Assembly (NCBI RefSeq): GCF_900114135.1
Contig: NZ_FORY01000001.1
Span: 180,609-244,608 of the forward strand
DNA length: 64,000 nt
Direction: 5' to 3'
DNA from: Celeribacter halophilus
GTDB taxonomy: Bacteria; Pseudomonadota; Alphaproteobacteria; Rhodobacterales; Rhodobacteraceae
The position numbers and the translations under genes were made by a program. The notes beneath the pieces were generated by a model. The model saw only the letters and a list, made by a program, of their open reading frames with translations. It was not told the DNA's origin and did not search any database. Position 1 is the stretch's first letter. Each line of letters begins with the position of its first letter. Below, one piece after another: positions 44,897 through 54,931 of the stretch.

Positions 44897-45595
44897 ATGT
44901 TGGAACTGGTTTTGCTGACATTGGCGGGACTATCGGCTTTGTCCTATCTGCCGCTGACGGCCTCCGCTCCGTCGATGTGGCGCAGCGGGATCAAGACCCT
45001 GCCTTTAAGTCTGTTTGCCTTTGTAGCGTTCTGGGGCGGAGGGCCGGTGTGGTTGATCGTGGGGCTGACCTTTTCTGCGCTGGGAGATTTCGCGCTGTCC
45101 TGCACAGGATCAGATACGAGATCAGACACGGCGCTGTCGCGCACGGGATCAGGAAGCGCAGAGCACGCGTTTCTCTTGGGGCTTGTCAGTTTTGCGGCGG
45201 CCCATCTTTGCTACGCGATTATGTTTTGGGGATCGGTCGAGACCGTCAGCTGGCCCGCGATCGCAAGTCTGGCAGTTCTGGCGCTGTCGACAGAGGTCTG
45301 GCTTGCACCCTATACGGGGGCGCTTCGTGGCCCTGTGCGGGGCTATGTTTTGCTGATCTGTGTGATGACGGGGCTGGCGTTGAGCCTGCCTGCTGGACTG
45401 CGTCTGGCCAGTGTCGGTGCGGTGCTGTTCTTGTGCTCCGATCTCGTCTTGTCGCTGCAACTGTTCCGCATGGGGCAAAATACATGGCAGGCGCGGGGTG
45501 CGGGCTATCTGCTCTGGGGGCTTTATATTCTCGGGCAGGGTGCGATCCTTTTCGCGTTTTTAGGCCGCTTTGGCGAGGTTTGGGGGCTTTCATAA
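44897..45595 (+). CDS. YhhN-family (lysoplasmalogenase-like) membrane protein with Ser/Thr-rich insertion
   Basis: 232 aa from the ATG at 44897 (GGAGG five bases upstream; an ATG at 44894 is too close). Eight hydrophobic segments, with the family motifs SALGDFAL near 61 and LFLCSDLVLS near 182 that carry the acidic active-site residues. Related to TMEM86/YhhN, enzymes that cleave lysoplasmalogen ether lipids. Between ALGDFALS and AFLLGLVS a ~20-residue Ser/Thr/Gly-rich stretch is inserted, encoded by imperfect GATCAG repeats. Confidence 0.8.
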   Translation: MLELVLLTLAGLSALSYLPLTASAPSMWRSGIKTLPLSLFAFVAFWGGGPVWLIVGLTFSALGDFALSCTGSDTRSDTALSRTGSGSAEHAFLLGLVSFAAAHLCYAIMFWGSVETVSWPAIASLAVLALSTEVWLAPYTGALRGPVRGYVLLICVMTGLALSLPAGLRLASVGAVLFLCSDLVLSLQLFRMGQNTWQARGAGYLLWGLYILGQGAILFAFLGRFGEVWGLS

Positions 45596-45635
45596 AAAGA
45601 CAAGACCGATTAAGTGACGGGAGAACGGAGGCCCC

Positions 45636-46904
45636 ATGTCGCTTTTTTCGAAACTGAAATCCCGTCTGATGAAAACTTCGTCGAAGCTCGACGAGGGTTT
45701 GGAAGCTATTGTCGAGGATGGTGGCGAGGAGAGCAACGTTTCGGAGGCCTTGGTTGAAGAGGCAGTGCCCGCAACAGAGACGCCCGAAGCGCCGGAACCT
45801 GACGTGACGCCTGAGCCGATGCCGGAGCCTGAGCCGGCACCGGTCCCTGAGCCCGCCGCGCCGGAAGCGGACCCCGTGCCCGCTGATGTGCCGCAGGAAG
45901 TGCCGCCCGCGCCAGCGCCGATGGAAACTCCTGTGGAAGCCCCAGTGGAAATGCCCGCAGAAGCGCCGGTTGAGATTCCTGTCGAAAAGGTGGTCGAGGC
46001 TCCCGCCGAGACGGTCAAACCCGGATTTCTGGGACGGCTTCTGGGACGCAAGGAAAGCAAAACCGTCACGCGCCGCGCGCTGGATGACGATATGCTGGAG
46101 CAGTTGGAAGAGCTGCTGATCTCCGCCGATATGGGCGTGGAGACCTCCATGCGTGTCACCGCGGCCATGGCTGAAGGGCGCTATGGCAAGAAACTTTCTG
46201 TCGAAGAGATCAAACGCCTGATGGCGCAAGAAGTGGCGCGCATTATGGAACCGGTCGCCAAGCCCATGCCGCTCTACACCAAAACGCCGCAAGTCGTGCT
46301 GGTCGTTGGGGTTAATGGCTCCGGCAAGACGACGACCATTGGTAAGCTGGCCAGCCAGTTCAAAGCTGCGGGGAAATCCGTGGTGATTGCTGCGGGCGAT
46401 ACCTTCCGTGCGGCTGCCGTGGAACAGTTGCAGGTCTGGGGCGAGCGTGCCGGTGTGCCGGTTCTGACCGCGCCGGAGGGCTCCGATCCGGCCTCGCTGG
46501 CCTTTGACGCGATGACCAAGGCACAGGAAACCGGCGCCGATCTGTTGATGATCGACACGGCGGGACGGTTGCAAAACCGTGCGGACCTGATGGAGGAGCT
46601 TGCCAAGATTGTTCGCGTGATCCGCAAGAAAGACCCGACCGCGCCGCACAACACTTTGCTTGTGCTTGATGCCACGACAGGGCAAAACGCGGTTTCGCAG
46701 GTCGAGATTTTCCGGAATATCGCGGATGTTTCCGGCCTTGTTATGACGAAACTTGACGGGACTGCCAAAGGCGGGGTTCTGGTCAGTCTGGCCGACAAGT
46801 TCGGTCTGCCGATTCACGCCATTGGCGTCGGCGAACAGATTGACGATCTCGCGCCTTTCGATCCCGAAGAATTTGCCGCGGCCCTGACGGGTCTGGAGGT
46901 TTGA
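45636..46904 (+). CDS. ftsY: signal recognition particle receptor FtsY
   Basis: 422 aa. The first ~120 residues form the acidic, Pro/Glu-rich A domain with PEP/VE repeats. The NG GTPase domain has GVNGSGKTTTIGKL near 223, DTFRAAAVEQL near 253, DTAGRLQNRADLMEEL near 306 and TKLDGTAKGG near 367. It receives the SRP-ribosome complex at the inner membrane. GGAGG lies four bases before the ATG. The stop overlaps the ATG of the next gene. Confidence 0.97.
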   Translation: MSLFSKLKSRLMKTSSKLDEGLEAIVEDGGEESNVSEALVEEAVPATETPEAPEPDVTPEPMPEPEPAPVPEPAAPEADPVPADVPQEVPPAPAPMETPVEAPVEMPAEAPVEIPVEKVVEAPAETVKPGFLGRLLGRKESKTVTRRALDDDMLEQLEELLISADMGVETSMRVTAAMAEGRYGKKLSVEEIKRLMAQEVARIMEPVAKPMPLYTKTPQVVLVVGVNGSGKTTTIGKLASQFKAAGKSVVIAAGDTFRAAAVEQLQVWGERAGVPVLTAPEGSDPASLAFDAMTKAQETGADLLMIDTAGRLQNRADLMEELAKIVRVIRKKDPTAPHNTLLVLDATTGQNAVSQVEIFRNIADVSGLVMTKLDGTAKGGVLVSLADKFGLPIHAIGVGEQIDDLAPFDPEEFAAALTGLEV

Positions 46905-47332
46905 TGCTCGAAATTCTGCACGCCATTGGCCCGCAATCCTGGGTCTCGGCCGGTGATCCTCTGGAGCGCCGCGAAGCCATGCAGGAACTGTTTTTCGATC
47001 ATCCGGTCTGTCCGGATGACACGGAGGAAGATTGGCCGGAGGATCGGGAGCTTTACGCTGAGATGGTCGTGGTTCAGGGCGAGCGCCTTGTGGGCACGGC
47101 GATGCTTGTGGTCGATCCCGAACGCGAAGACCGTCCGGCCCGAATCTGGGGTATGGGTATTTTGCCAGAGTTCCGCACGGATTTTGTGATCCGCACGCTC
47201 GAAGAAGCGCTGATTGCCGCAGGCTATCTTGATCCGGCCTATCCGTTCATCGAGGCAACCGACGGGATGCTGGTCCCCAACCCCTATGCGGAGATGCCGG
47301 GGTTCAATCGGGCCGATCCGCGCGCGGCATGA
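46904..47332 (+). CDS. conserved hypothetical protein downstream of ftsY
   Basis: 142 aa starting at the ATG at 46904, which shares a base with the ftsY stop (TGATG), so it is coupled to ftsY. It is acidic, with segments GDPLERREAMQELFFDH and ELYAEMVVVQGERLVGTAMLVVD; no signal peptide or membrane segment. The alternating strand-helix pattern hints at a small alpha/beta domain but no family is recognised. Co-occurrence with ftsY may mean a membrane-targeting role, by context only. Confidence 0.7.
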   Translation: MLEILHAIGPQSWVSAGDPLERREAMQELFFDHPVCPDDTEEDWPEDRELYAEMVVVQGERLVGTAMLVVDPEREDRPARIWGMGILPEFRTDFVIRTLEEALIAAGYLDPAYPFIEATDGMLVPNPYAEMPGFNRADPRAA

Positions 47333-47401
47333 GCTAAGTGCGCAGACGCTGTGCGCTTTCGCGCTCTGGACCTTTCGCAATGTGACAGATAGCACAGGCC
47401 C

Positions 47402-48304
47402 ATGAGCGATTTTATTATTTCCCTTGAAGGCACGGAAACGGGTCATCACGCGGCGCTTATTCTGGCGCTGATGGCGGCATTTCTGCATGCTTTGTTCGGT
47501 GCCCTGCAAAAGGGCAAACATGATCCGTGGCTGTCGCGCGGCGCTATGGATTTTTTCTATTGTATCATCGCGGCCCCGTTCGCCCTTTTTGTGGTGCCGT
47601 GGCCGGAGCCGCATATGTGGCTGATTTTCCTCGGGATGTTTGTGATCCACATGGGCTACAAGGTCGCGCAGGGCTACACATATACCAAAGGTGCCTACAC
47701 AGTCGTTTACCCTGTGGTGCGTGGGTCCGGGCCCCTGTTTGCCGTCATCGGCGCGGGGTTTGTGTTCGGCGAGCATTTCTCTTTGGTGCAATGGCTGGGC
47801 GTGATGGTGCTGCTCTCCGGCATCTTCGGGCTGGCGGTCTATAACCTGCGCACCATCACGGTCGGGCGCGAGACCATGGTGCCAGCCTTGATGCTGGCGG
47901 TTCTGACCGGCGCTTTCGTGGCACTCTACACCACCTATGATGCTTACGGCATTCGTGCCACGGCGGACCCCTTCACCTTCCTTGCGTGGTTCTTTTTCCT
48001 CGACGGTCTGGTGATGCCTGTGGTGGCCTTGCTGCGCTACCGGAATATGGAATATAAACCCGCGCTTGGCCCTTTGGCGGTCAAAGGTTTTTTCGGCGGG
48101 ATTGTGGCCTATTTCTCTTTTGGCTGTATCATGCTGGCGACGCGCCTCGACAATGTGGGCGAGGCGGCGGTGCTGCGGGAAACCTCGACGGTTTTCGCAG
48201 CGCTGATCGGCTGGATCGTATTGGGCGAAAAGGTCGGACCGAGAAGATTGTCCCTCATGGCCTTGATTGCGGCCGGGGCCGTCATAGTTGAGATGGGCGG
48301 CTGA
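47402..48304 (+). CDS. DMT-superfamily (EamA) transporter
   Basis: 300 aa with about ten membrane helices in two EamA repeats. It differs from the transporter at 1681-2610 in sequence and is not a close paralogue. The segment GAYTVVYPVVRGSGPLFAV near 99 is typical of this branch. The substrate is unknown. No strong ribosome-binding site precedes the ATG at 47402. It is followed after 11 bases by yciB. Confidence 0.87.
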   Translation: MSDFIISLEGTETGHHAALILALMAAFLHALFGALQKGKHDPWLSRGAMDFFYCIIAAPFALFVVPWPEPHMWLIFLGMFVIHMGYKVAQGYTYTKGAYTVVYPVVRGSGPLFAVIGAGFVFGEHFSLVQWLGVMVLLSGIFGLAVYNLRTITVGRETMVPALMLAVLTGAFVALYTTYDAYGIRATADPFTFLAWFFFLDGLVMPVVALLRYRNMEYKPALGPLAVKGFFGGIVAYFSFGCIMLATRLDNVGEAAVLRETSTVFAALIGWIVLGEKVGPRRLSLMALIAAGAVIVEMGG

Positions 48305-48315
48305 AAGAGGACCGG

Positions 48316-48939
48316 ATGAGCGACACACCTGAAAAACACATCAAACCTGCGGTGAAAACCGCGCTGGAAATGGGGCCGATCTTCGCGTTCTTCGCGGGAT
48401 ATATCGCGCTGCGCGATCATGTCTTTACCATCGCGGGCACGGAGTATTCCGGTTTCATCGTGATGACAGCGCTGTTCATCCCGATCCTTGCTGCCTCGAC
48501 CTTTGTTCTTTGGCGGCTGACCGGACGGCTGTCCGCGATGCAGATCATGACGCTGGTGCTGGTGGTGGTCTTTGGCGGTCTGACGATCTGGCTCAATGAC
48601 GAGCGGTTCTTCAAGATGAAGCCGACGATGATCTACCTCATGTTCGGCGGTATTCTGGGCGTCGGGTTGTTGCGCTCGAAAAGCTATCTGTCGCTGGTGC
48701 TGGGCGAGGTCATGCCCTTGGATGTGGAAGGCTGGCGCAAGCTTGAATTCCGTATGATGCTGTTTTTCTTCGGCTTGGCGATCGCCAATGAGGCAATCTG
48801 GCGGACGATGACGACCGACACTTGGGTGAAGTTCAAAACCTTTGGTCTGCCGATTGCGATGCTGGCGTTTTTCATGGCGCAAAGCGGGCTGATGGCGCGT
48901 CACTCGACCGAGGTGGCCGACGAGGACACGCCGGAATAA
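48316..48939 (+). CDS. yciB: inner-membrane protein YciB (septation protein A family)
   Basis: 207 aa with five to six hydrophobic segments and the family stretches LEMGPIFAFFAGY near 17, NDERFFKMKPTMIYLMFG near 95 and ANEAIWR near 157. YciB members affect cell-envelope synthesis and septation. The ORF ends convergent to the lipoprotein hydrolase gene, 6 bases apart. Confidence 0.9.
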   Translation: MSDTPEKHIKPAVKTALEMGPIFAFFAGYIALRDHVFTIAGTEYSGFIVMTALFIPILAASTFVLWRLTGRLSAMQIMTLVLVVVFGGLTIWLNDERFFKMKPTMIYLMFGGILGVGLLRSKSYLSLVLGEVMPLDVEGWRKLEFRMMLFFFGLAIANEAIWRTMTTDTWVKFKTFGLPIAMLAFFMAQSGLMARHSTEVADEDTPE

Positions 48940-48945
48940 AGAGAG

Positions 48946-50073
48946 TTACTGCCCGCTGATCGTGTAGGGCAGATATGCGACGGCCAGAGCGGCGGTGCCG
49001 GTCAATGTGAGTCCTTCGACCAGAATGTCCTGACCGGGGGCACCTTCGACAATTTCGGAGAGCAGCGTGCCGGAGGCAATCATCGCCAATAGGGCGGGCG
49101 ATTGCATCAGTGAGGAATGCCCCAGAGGATCGCCCATCGGTGCGCCGGTGGTGTCGATGACCGTGACACCGAGCTTGCGCAAGTCCTCGATATTCTCCGC
49201 CGCTCCCACACGGGGGTGTCCGCCGGTGAGCACCGAGGATATCTTGAGCGCCTGATCGCGGCGGGAGCCAAACACGGCCAGATCTATGTTGTAAGGCTCA
49301 AGATCACTCACCTGCCGCCGGAACAGATCCACGTCAATGTCAGGCTGGCTCAAGGCGACCCCTTCCAGACGCGATAACGTCCGGCGGTCTCCTTCGAGCG
49401 CCAGTCGCTTGATGGCTTCCATCGCGAGCAGACCACCCATGGAATGCGCCAGAACAAGGACGCTCTCCGCGCGACTGCGTGCCAGAAGTTTCAGTGTGTC
49501 CGCCAGAGCCGTGCGCGCATAGAGCACCGAATCCCGATCATACGCATAGCGCGAGATGCGACCGGCGGAGGGCCATGAGAACAGCACCATCGGCTGTTCC
49601 AGTGCGAAGTCGGTGGTGATCTGTGCTGTGCGGAACACCGCGCCGGGGTAGGAGACGTTAAAGCCGTGGACAAAGACCACCACGCTGCGCTCGCCCTTGG
49701 GCAGGGCGCTGACGCGAGTGTTTACGCGGTCTATGAATGCCTGCTCCGTGTCAAAGGCTTCGCTGTCGGTGACGAAAAACTGGGTGTCCGCATCAAGCGG
49801 TTTGCGCGGAAACGAATATTCCCCCGGTTTGCGCTCCGGTGGGATGGAAATGCGGTAGTTGCGGTAGAACGGTGTGTCTGAACGCAATTCCTCAAAGCCG
49901 AGTGTCGGGTCGGGAGAAACCTGACGATTGGTCACGACCAGAATGTTTTCCTGTTTCAGGCCGTTGATGTCGGGCACCTCTTGCGGGAGGTTGAGACGGG
50001 GGGAGGCGCAGCCGCTGACGCTGAACGTCAGTGCGCTGGCCCCCAAGACCATTTCCCGGCGGGTGAGATTCAC
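48946..50073 (-). CDS. lipoprotein alpha/beta hydrolase (DUF900-type)
   Basis: 375 aa from a GTG at 50073 preceded by AGGAG; the frame runs further upstream through the GST gene and is a shadow there. The N-terminus NLTRREMVLGASALTFSVSGC is a twin-arginine-like start with lipobox VSGC. The hydrolase core has VVFVHGFNVSY near 143 and nucleophile motif AHSMGG near 208, as in DUF900/EcsC-associated hydrolases. It should be anchored in the cell envelope. The GTG overlaps the stop of the GST gene (GTGA). Confidence 0.8.
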   Translation of the reverse strand: MNLTRREMVLGASALTFSVSGCASPRLNLPQEVPDINGLKQENILVVTNRQVSPDPTLGFEELRSDTPFYRNYRISIPPERKPGEYSFPRKPLDADTQFFVTDSEAFDTEQAFIDRVNTRVSALPKGERSVVVFVHGFNVSYPGAVFRTAQITTDFALEQPMVLFSWPSAGRISRYAYDRDSVLYARTALADTLKLLARSRAESVLVLAHSMGGLLAMEAIKRLALEGDRRTLSRLEGVALSQPDIDVDLFRRQVSDLEPYNIDLAVFGSRRDQALKISSVLTGGHPRVGAAENIEDLRKLGVTVIDTTGAPMGDPLGHSSLMQSPALLAMIASGTLLSEIVEGAPGQDILVEGLTLTGTAALAVAYLPYTISGQ

Positions 50074-50798
50074 CCCTTTTTCTCCTGAGATGCGGCTTTG
50101 CCAAACAGCACCTTTTGCGCCTCTTTGTCGCCTGCAATGCCGCCACGCTTTTCGGCAGCCACAGCGCGCCCGCGTTTGACAGCGGAACGCGCACCGATGC
50201 GTTCGATCCAGTGTTTGAGATGGGGTTTGTCGTCGAGTGTCTGTTCCTGTTTCTCCCATAGGGAGGCCCAAGGCCAGATCGCCATATCCGCGATAGAATA
50301 GAAATCTCCCGCGACGAACTCCTCTTGTGCCAGACGACGGTCCAGCACGCCGTAGAGGCGGGCGACTTCGTTGCGGTAGCGGTCCTTCGCATAGGGTAAA
50401 TCAACGGGGGGCTCCATATTGGGAGCATAGCTCAGGAAATGATGTGCCTGTCCGGCCATCGGTCCCAGCCCGCCCATCTGCCACATCAACCATTGATCGA
50501 CCGCCACCTGATCGCGTTCGCCGCCGCCGTAAAACTTGCCGGATTTGCGCGCGAGATATTGCAGGATCGCACCGGATTCGAAGATCGAAATCGGCCGTCC
50601 GCCCGGGCCTTCAGGGTCAACGATGGCGGGCATCCGGTTGTTGGGCGAGAGTTTGAGGAACTCGGGATCGAACTGTTCCCCCGCTCCGATATTCACCAGT
50701 TTGACTTCATAGGGCAGGTCCATCTCTTCGAGCGCGATGGAGATTTTCCAGCCGTTCGGGGTAGGCCAGTAGTAGAGCGTGATGGGGGTGTCGATCAT
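50070..50798 (-). CDS. glutathione S-transferase (YfcG/Ure2-like)
   Basis: 242 aa from the ATG at 50798. N-terminal thioredoxin-like domain (LYYWPTPNGWKISIALEEM) with the nu-class pattern in which the usual catalytic Tyr/Ser is replaced by a Thr/Asn site; NRMPAIVDPEGPGGRPISIFESGAI near 50-75 binds glutathione. The C-terminal helical domain is complete. Such proteins reduce disulfides of glutathione adducts. It is coupled to the downstream lipoprotein hydrolase gene. Confidence 0.88.
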   Translation of the reverse strand: MIDTPITLYYWPTPNGWKISIALEEMDLPYEVKLVNIGAGEQFDPEFLKLSPNNRMPAIVDPEGPGGRPISIFESGAILQYLARKSGKFYGGGERDQVAVDQWLMWQMGGLGPMAGQAHHFLSYAPNMEPPVDLPYAKDRYRNEVARLYGVLDRRLAQEEFVAGDFYSIADMAIWPWASLWEKQEQTLDDKPHLKHWIERIGARSAVKRGRAVAAEKRGGIAGDKEAQKVLFGKAASQEKKG

Positions 50799-50837
50799 CT
50801 GTTCATGTCCGTGCAATCATCGCCAGAAGGGCTTTCC

Positions 50838-51761
50838 TCAAGATGACGCTTTGCGCGAAAAGGACAAGGGCGAAACGCGGGGAAGGCACGGCAACAGATG
50901 AGAAAAACGGGGAGTTGGCTCGGCGGGCAGCTGATCTTGCAAAAGGCTCAAGGGCAAACGCTCGGGATGGCGTAGCGCACTTCGGTAGAAATCGAACATC
51001 CCTTCGCGCAGATAGGGCGACCAGTGACAGACCTTTTTGTTTGCCGCAGGGATGTCATAGCCGCAGCGCAAAAGCATGGCACGGGTGGCGTCATGGTCAA
51101 TCTGAACGTCACACCATGCGCGATGTGTGGTGCCAAGTCCGGCGCCCAGCGGGCGGGATGGACCATGATCCGGTGAGAGCGCCAGTTCCAGCAGGAGGTC
51201 GAAGAGATCGTTTTCCCGCGAGGTGATGTTGAGCACTTCGGCGGTGCGGCCCGCTTCCGTGTCGAGCGCATGTTCTGCGGTGGAGCGGAACTCGGCCGCC
51301 GCCAGAAGAATCGCGCGGCGCACCATGCCTTCGGGCAAATGGGGCAGTGCGGTGAGGATCACCCGTGCGCCCAGTGAATGCCCGATGAGGTGAACGGGAC
51401 GGTCGCATGTCCAGATCAGACGGGCGAGTGCCTCACCGGTGGCGCGTGCTTGTTGGTAGGCCTGCCAAAGGGAGCCGCGCGCCTGCCAGCCCAAGGCGAT
51501 ACAGAGTCCCTCACTTGGATCACCTGTGCCAAAGCCCAAGCCGCGCGGCCAGCTTCGCGCTGTGCGGGAGGGGCTTTGCGGATTAAGCGACAGGATATGT
51601 GCATGCGGGTCGTGCTGTGGATCTCTGGGCGAAAACTTGTAGCCGTGGATGCAGATGATCACAGGCGCGTCTTGGGGCAAGGTCGCCAGCGCCTGACGCA
51701 GAGCCTGTCGTGTGCCGGAGCGGAGAAAGGGACCGTCGGTATTGATCTTCAAAAGGGGCAT
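50838..51761 (-). CDS. alpha/beta hydrolase family protein
   Basis: 307 aa, no signal peptide. The core has VIICIHGYKFSPRDP near 34 and the nucleophile elbow IGHSLGARV near 125, followed by LLAAAEFRST and a C-terminal region with a candidate His in KVCHWSPYLREGMFDFY near 248. The closest resemblance is to DUF900-type or esterase-like hydrolases. Its last ~25 residues are low-complexity. It sits after the GST gene on the same strand and upstream of the divergent metZ control region. Confidence 0.78.
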   Translation of the reverse strand: MPLLKINTDGPFLRSGTRQALRQALATLPQDAPVIICIHGYKFSPRDPQHDPHAHILSLNPQSPSRTARSWPRGLGFGTGDPSEGLCIALGWQARGSLWQAYQQARATGEALARLIWTCDRPVHLIGHSLGARVILTALPHLPEGMVRRAILLAAAEFRSTAEHALDTEAGRTAEVLNITSRENDLFDLLLELALSPDHGPSRPLGAGLGTTHRAWCDVQIDHDATRAMLLRCGYDIPAANKKVCHWSPYLREGMFDFYRSALRHPERLPLSLLQDQLPAEPTPRFSHLLPCLPRVSPLSFSRKASS

Positions 51762-51916
51762 GGCGTGCCGCTTCCTGTGACATCATCTGACGCGAGACTG
51801 CGCGGGGAATGTCACGATGCTGCGACGGAAAAGTGACTCTTTGATAACGCCTCCGTGCGCGTCTTTCGTTGTCATGTGCTTGACAGAGTGTCGCGGGATT
51901 TGTACCCCGCCTGCCA

Positions 51917-51970
51917 TGTGGTGATTTGTTCTCCGGATTGCGGGCCACAGGAAAGATACCGCTAAAGAGG
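51917..51970 (+). promoter_or_regulatory. SAM-II riboswitch
   Basis: The order TGTGG, TGATTTG, CTCCGG, ATTGCGGG, CCACA, GATACCGCTAAAGAGG reproduces the SAM-II (metA motif) consensus. P1 pairs TGTGG (51917-51921) with CCACA (51945-51949), and the conserved GCTAAAGAGG (51961-51970) closes the pseudoknot. It sits 87 bases before metZ, the classic alphaproteobacterial target. Binding of S-adenosylmethionine is expected to lower metZ expression. Confidence 0.88.
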
Positions 51971-52005
51971 TCAGGACGAGACGCAGGGTTGGATAGACCC
52001 GCCGT

Positions 52006-52037
52006 GCCCCCGCTCTTGATCGAGAGGGGGCTTTTTT
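52006..52037 (+). terminator. intrinsic terminator between SAM-II riboswitch and metZ
   Basis: GCCCC(CG)CTCT-TGATCG-AGAGGGGGC forms a nine-pair stem with a two-base bulge, followed by TTTTTT. It lies 36 bases after the riboswitch core, in the metZ leader, so it is probably the expression platform. Confidence 0.85.
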
Positions 52038-52056
52038 GTCGAAAGGGATTGCGACG

Positions 52057-53241
52057 ATGGCGAAAGACAGCTGGAAAACCCAAACGAAACTCATTCATGA
52101 CGGCGTGCGCCGCTCGCAATATGGCGAGGTGTCCGAAGCGCTCTTCCTGACGCAGGGCTTTGTCTATGACACAGCAGAGGCTGCAGAGGCACGTTTTGTC
52201 AATCAGGGCGAAGACGAATTCATCTACGCGCGCTATGGCAACCCGACCACGCGCATGTTCGAGGACCGGATGGCTGCGATCGAGGGCTGCGAAGATGCTT
52301 TTGCGACCGCCTCCGGCATGGCGGCTGTTGCGGGGGCGTTGATGTCGGTTCTGAAGGCGGGCGATCATCTTGTGTCGTCCAAGGCCCTGTTCGGCTCCTG
52401 CCTTTATATCGTCACCGAAGTGCTGCCGAAATTTGGGATCGAGACCACTTTGGTGGATGGTACCAACCTTAACGAATGGAAAGCGGCGCTTCGCCCCGAC
52501 ACAAAGGCGGTGTTCCTTGAGAGCATTTCCAATCCGACGCTTGAGGTCATCGACCTTAAAGCCGTGTCCGATCTGGCCCATGCGGTCGGCGCGCTGGTCG
52601 TGGTGGACAATGCTATGTGCACGCCGATTTTCTCCTATGCAAAAGACTGTGGTGCCGATCTGATCATCTATTCGACCACCAAACATGTGGACGGGCAGGG
52701 GCGTTGTCTGGGCGGCATCATCGCAGGGGACAAAGAGCTGATCCGCGGACCTGTCGAGACCTATATCAAACACACGGGCGGCGCGATTTCGCCGTTCAAT
52801 GCGTGGATTCAGTTGAAGTCTCTCGACACGCTCGACCTGCGCGTGCGGCGTCAGGCGGAGACGGCGATGAAGCTCTGTGAAGCGCTTGACGGCCATCCTG
52901 CCCTCAATTCCGTGCGCTACCCGACCTATAAATCGCACCCGCAATACGATCTTGCCAAAGCACAATCCGAGGCGGCAGGCACGGTGATCACGGTTGATCT
53001 CAAAGGCGGCAAGGAGGCGGCGTTCAAATTCCTCAATGCGCTTGAGGTCTTTACGCTTTCGAACAATTTCGCCGATGCGAAATCCATCGCGACCCACCCC
53101 TGCACCACGACGCACAAGAACGTGCCTGTGGAGAAACGTCCCGAACTGGGGCTTACGGATGGTTTGGTGCGCCTTTCGATGGGACTTGAGGACAGCGCGG
53201 ATATTGTCGCGGACATTCTCGGCGCGCTTGAGGCGGTCTGA
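52057..53241 (+). CDS. metZ: O-succinylhomoserine sulfhydrylase
   Basis: 394 aa from the ATG at 52057 with AAGGGA eight bases upstream. PLP enzyme of the gamma-family: YARYGNPTTRMFE near 54, the PLP lysine in YSTTKHVDGQGR near 205, and the C-terminal RLSMGLEDSADIVADI. It makes homocysteine from O-succinylhomoserine and sulfide. The SAM-II riboswitch upstream supports the methionine role over cystathionine gamma-synthase or lyase, which share the fold. Confidence 0.93.
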   Translation: MAKDSWKTQTKLIHDGVRRSQYGEVSEALFLTQGFVYDTAEAAEARFVNQGEDEFIYARYGNPTTRMFEDRMAAIEGCEDAFATASGMAAVAGALMSVLKAGDHLVSSKALFGSCLYIVTEVLPKFGIETTLVDGTNLNEWKAALRPDTKAVFLESISNPTLEVIDLKAVSDLAHAVGALVVVDNAMCTPIFSYAKDCGADLIIYSTTKHVDGQGRCLGGIIAGDKELIRGPVETYIKHTGGAISPFNAWIQLKSLDTLDLRVRRQAETAMKLCEALDGHPALNSVRYPTYKSHPQYDLAKAQSEAAGTVITVDLKGGKEAAFKFLNALEVFTLSNNFADAKSIATHPCTTTHKNVPVEKRPELGLTDGLVRLSMGLEDSADIVADILGALEAV

Positions 53242-53314
53242 GCGGGCCGGATATGGTCTGCGCAGTGGTCTGTTGCCGAAAACCGTCTATATGAAAGGCG
53301 AAAGGGATTTGCCG

Positions 53315-54418
<1,104 letters not shown>

Positions 54419-54455
54419 ACGCGCCTGTGACGGGTGAGGTTTGAGGCTTTCACGA

Positions 54456-54842
54456 ATGCGTGAAAGCAGCTACAAGATCGCCATGTTGGGACGCTCGATC
54501 CGCATTCTCCTGCTTCTGGGCGTGATGCTCGGGATCGTGGGGCCGAAGTCTTCGGCCCTGATGGCGCAGCTTGGCCTGATCAATGCCCGAACCATCGTGA
54601 TCTGTACCGGTGACGGGCTTCAGACCATCACCCTTGATGCCAACGGCAATCCTGTCGAGCATCAGGAGACCCGCTCACAACCCTGTCCGCTGTGTAACGT
54701 CACACCCGCTCTAGCGGGGGCGGCCTTGGCGGAGCCTGTTCTGGCGCTCTATGATCTGGCGGATTATCCGAAACCTGCGGATGTCTCGGGACGTGACGCG
54801 CCCTATACCCTCAGCTTCCCCCGCGCCCCGCCGCAAGTCTGA
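54456..54842 (+). CDS. small exported protein with CPLC motif (DUF2946-like)
   Basis: 128 aa from the ATG at 54456 (GAGG nine bases upstream). An N-terminal hydrophobic segment (about 10-35) precedes a region with ICTGDG near 50 and QPCPLC near 77-82. The CPLC motif plus size recall DUF2946-type proteins, which often accompany iron-siderophore uptake. Here it stands 89 bases before a PepSY membrane protein, a typical pairing. No TonB-dependent receptor is present in the window. Confidence 0.65.
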   Translation: MRESSYKIAMLGRSIRILLLLGVMLGIVGPKSSALMAQLGLINARTIVICTGDGLQTITLDANGNPVEHQETRSQPCPLCNVTPALAGAALAEPVLALYDLADYPKPADVSGRDAPYTLSFPRAPPQV

Positions 54843-54931
54843 TCCTTTCTCTGAACCCATTACAGAAATCTATCGCCCGATCCGGCCCGTGAGACCCACG
54901 CGGCGGTCGGGTTGTGAAAGGATGTGAGACC

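Noticed and set aside
46814-48328. 504-codon minus-strand open frame
   Set aside because: Antisense to ftsY end, the hypothetical gene and the DMT transporter; composition is of shadow type.
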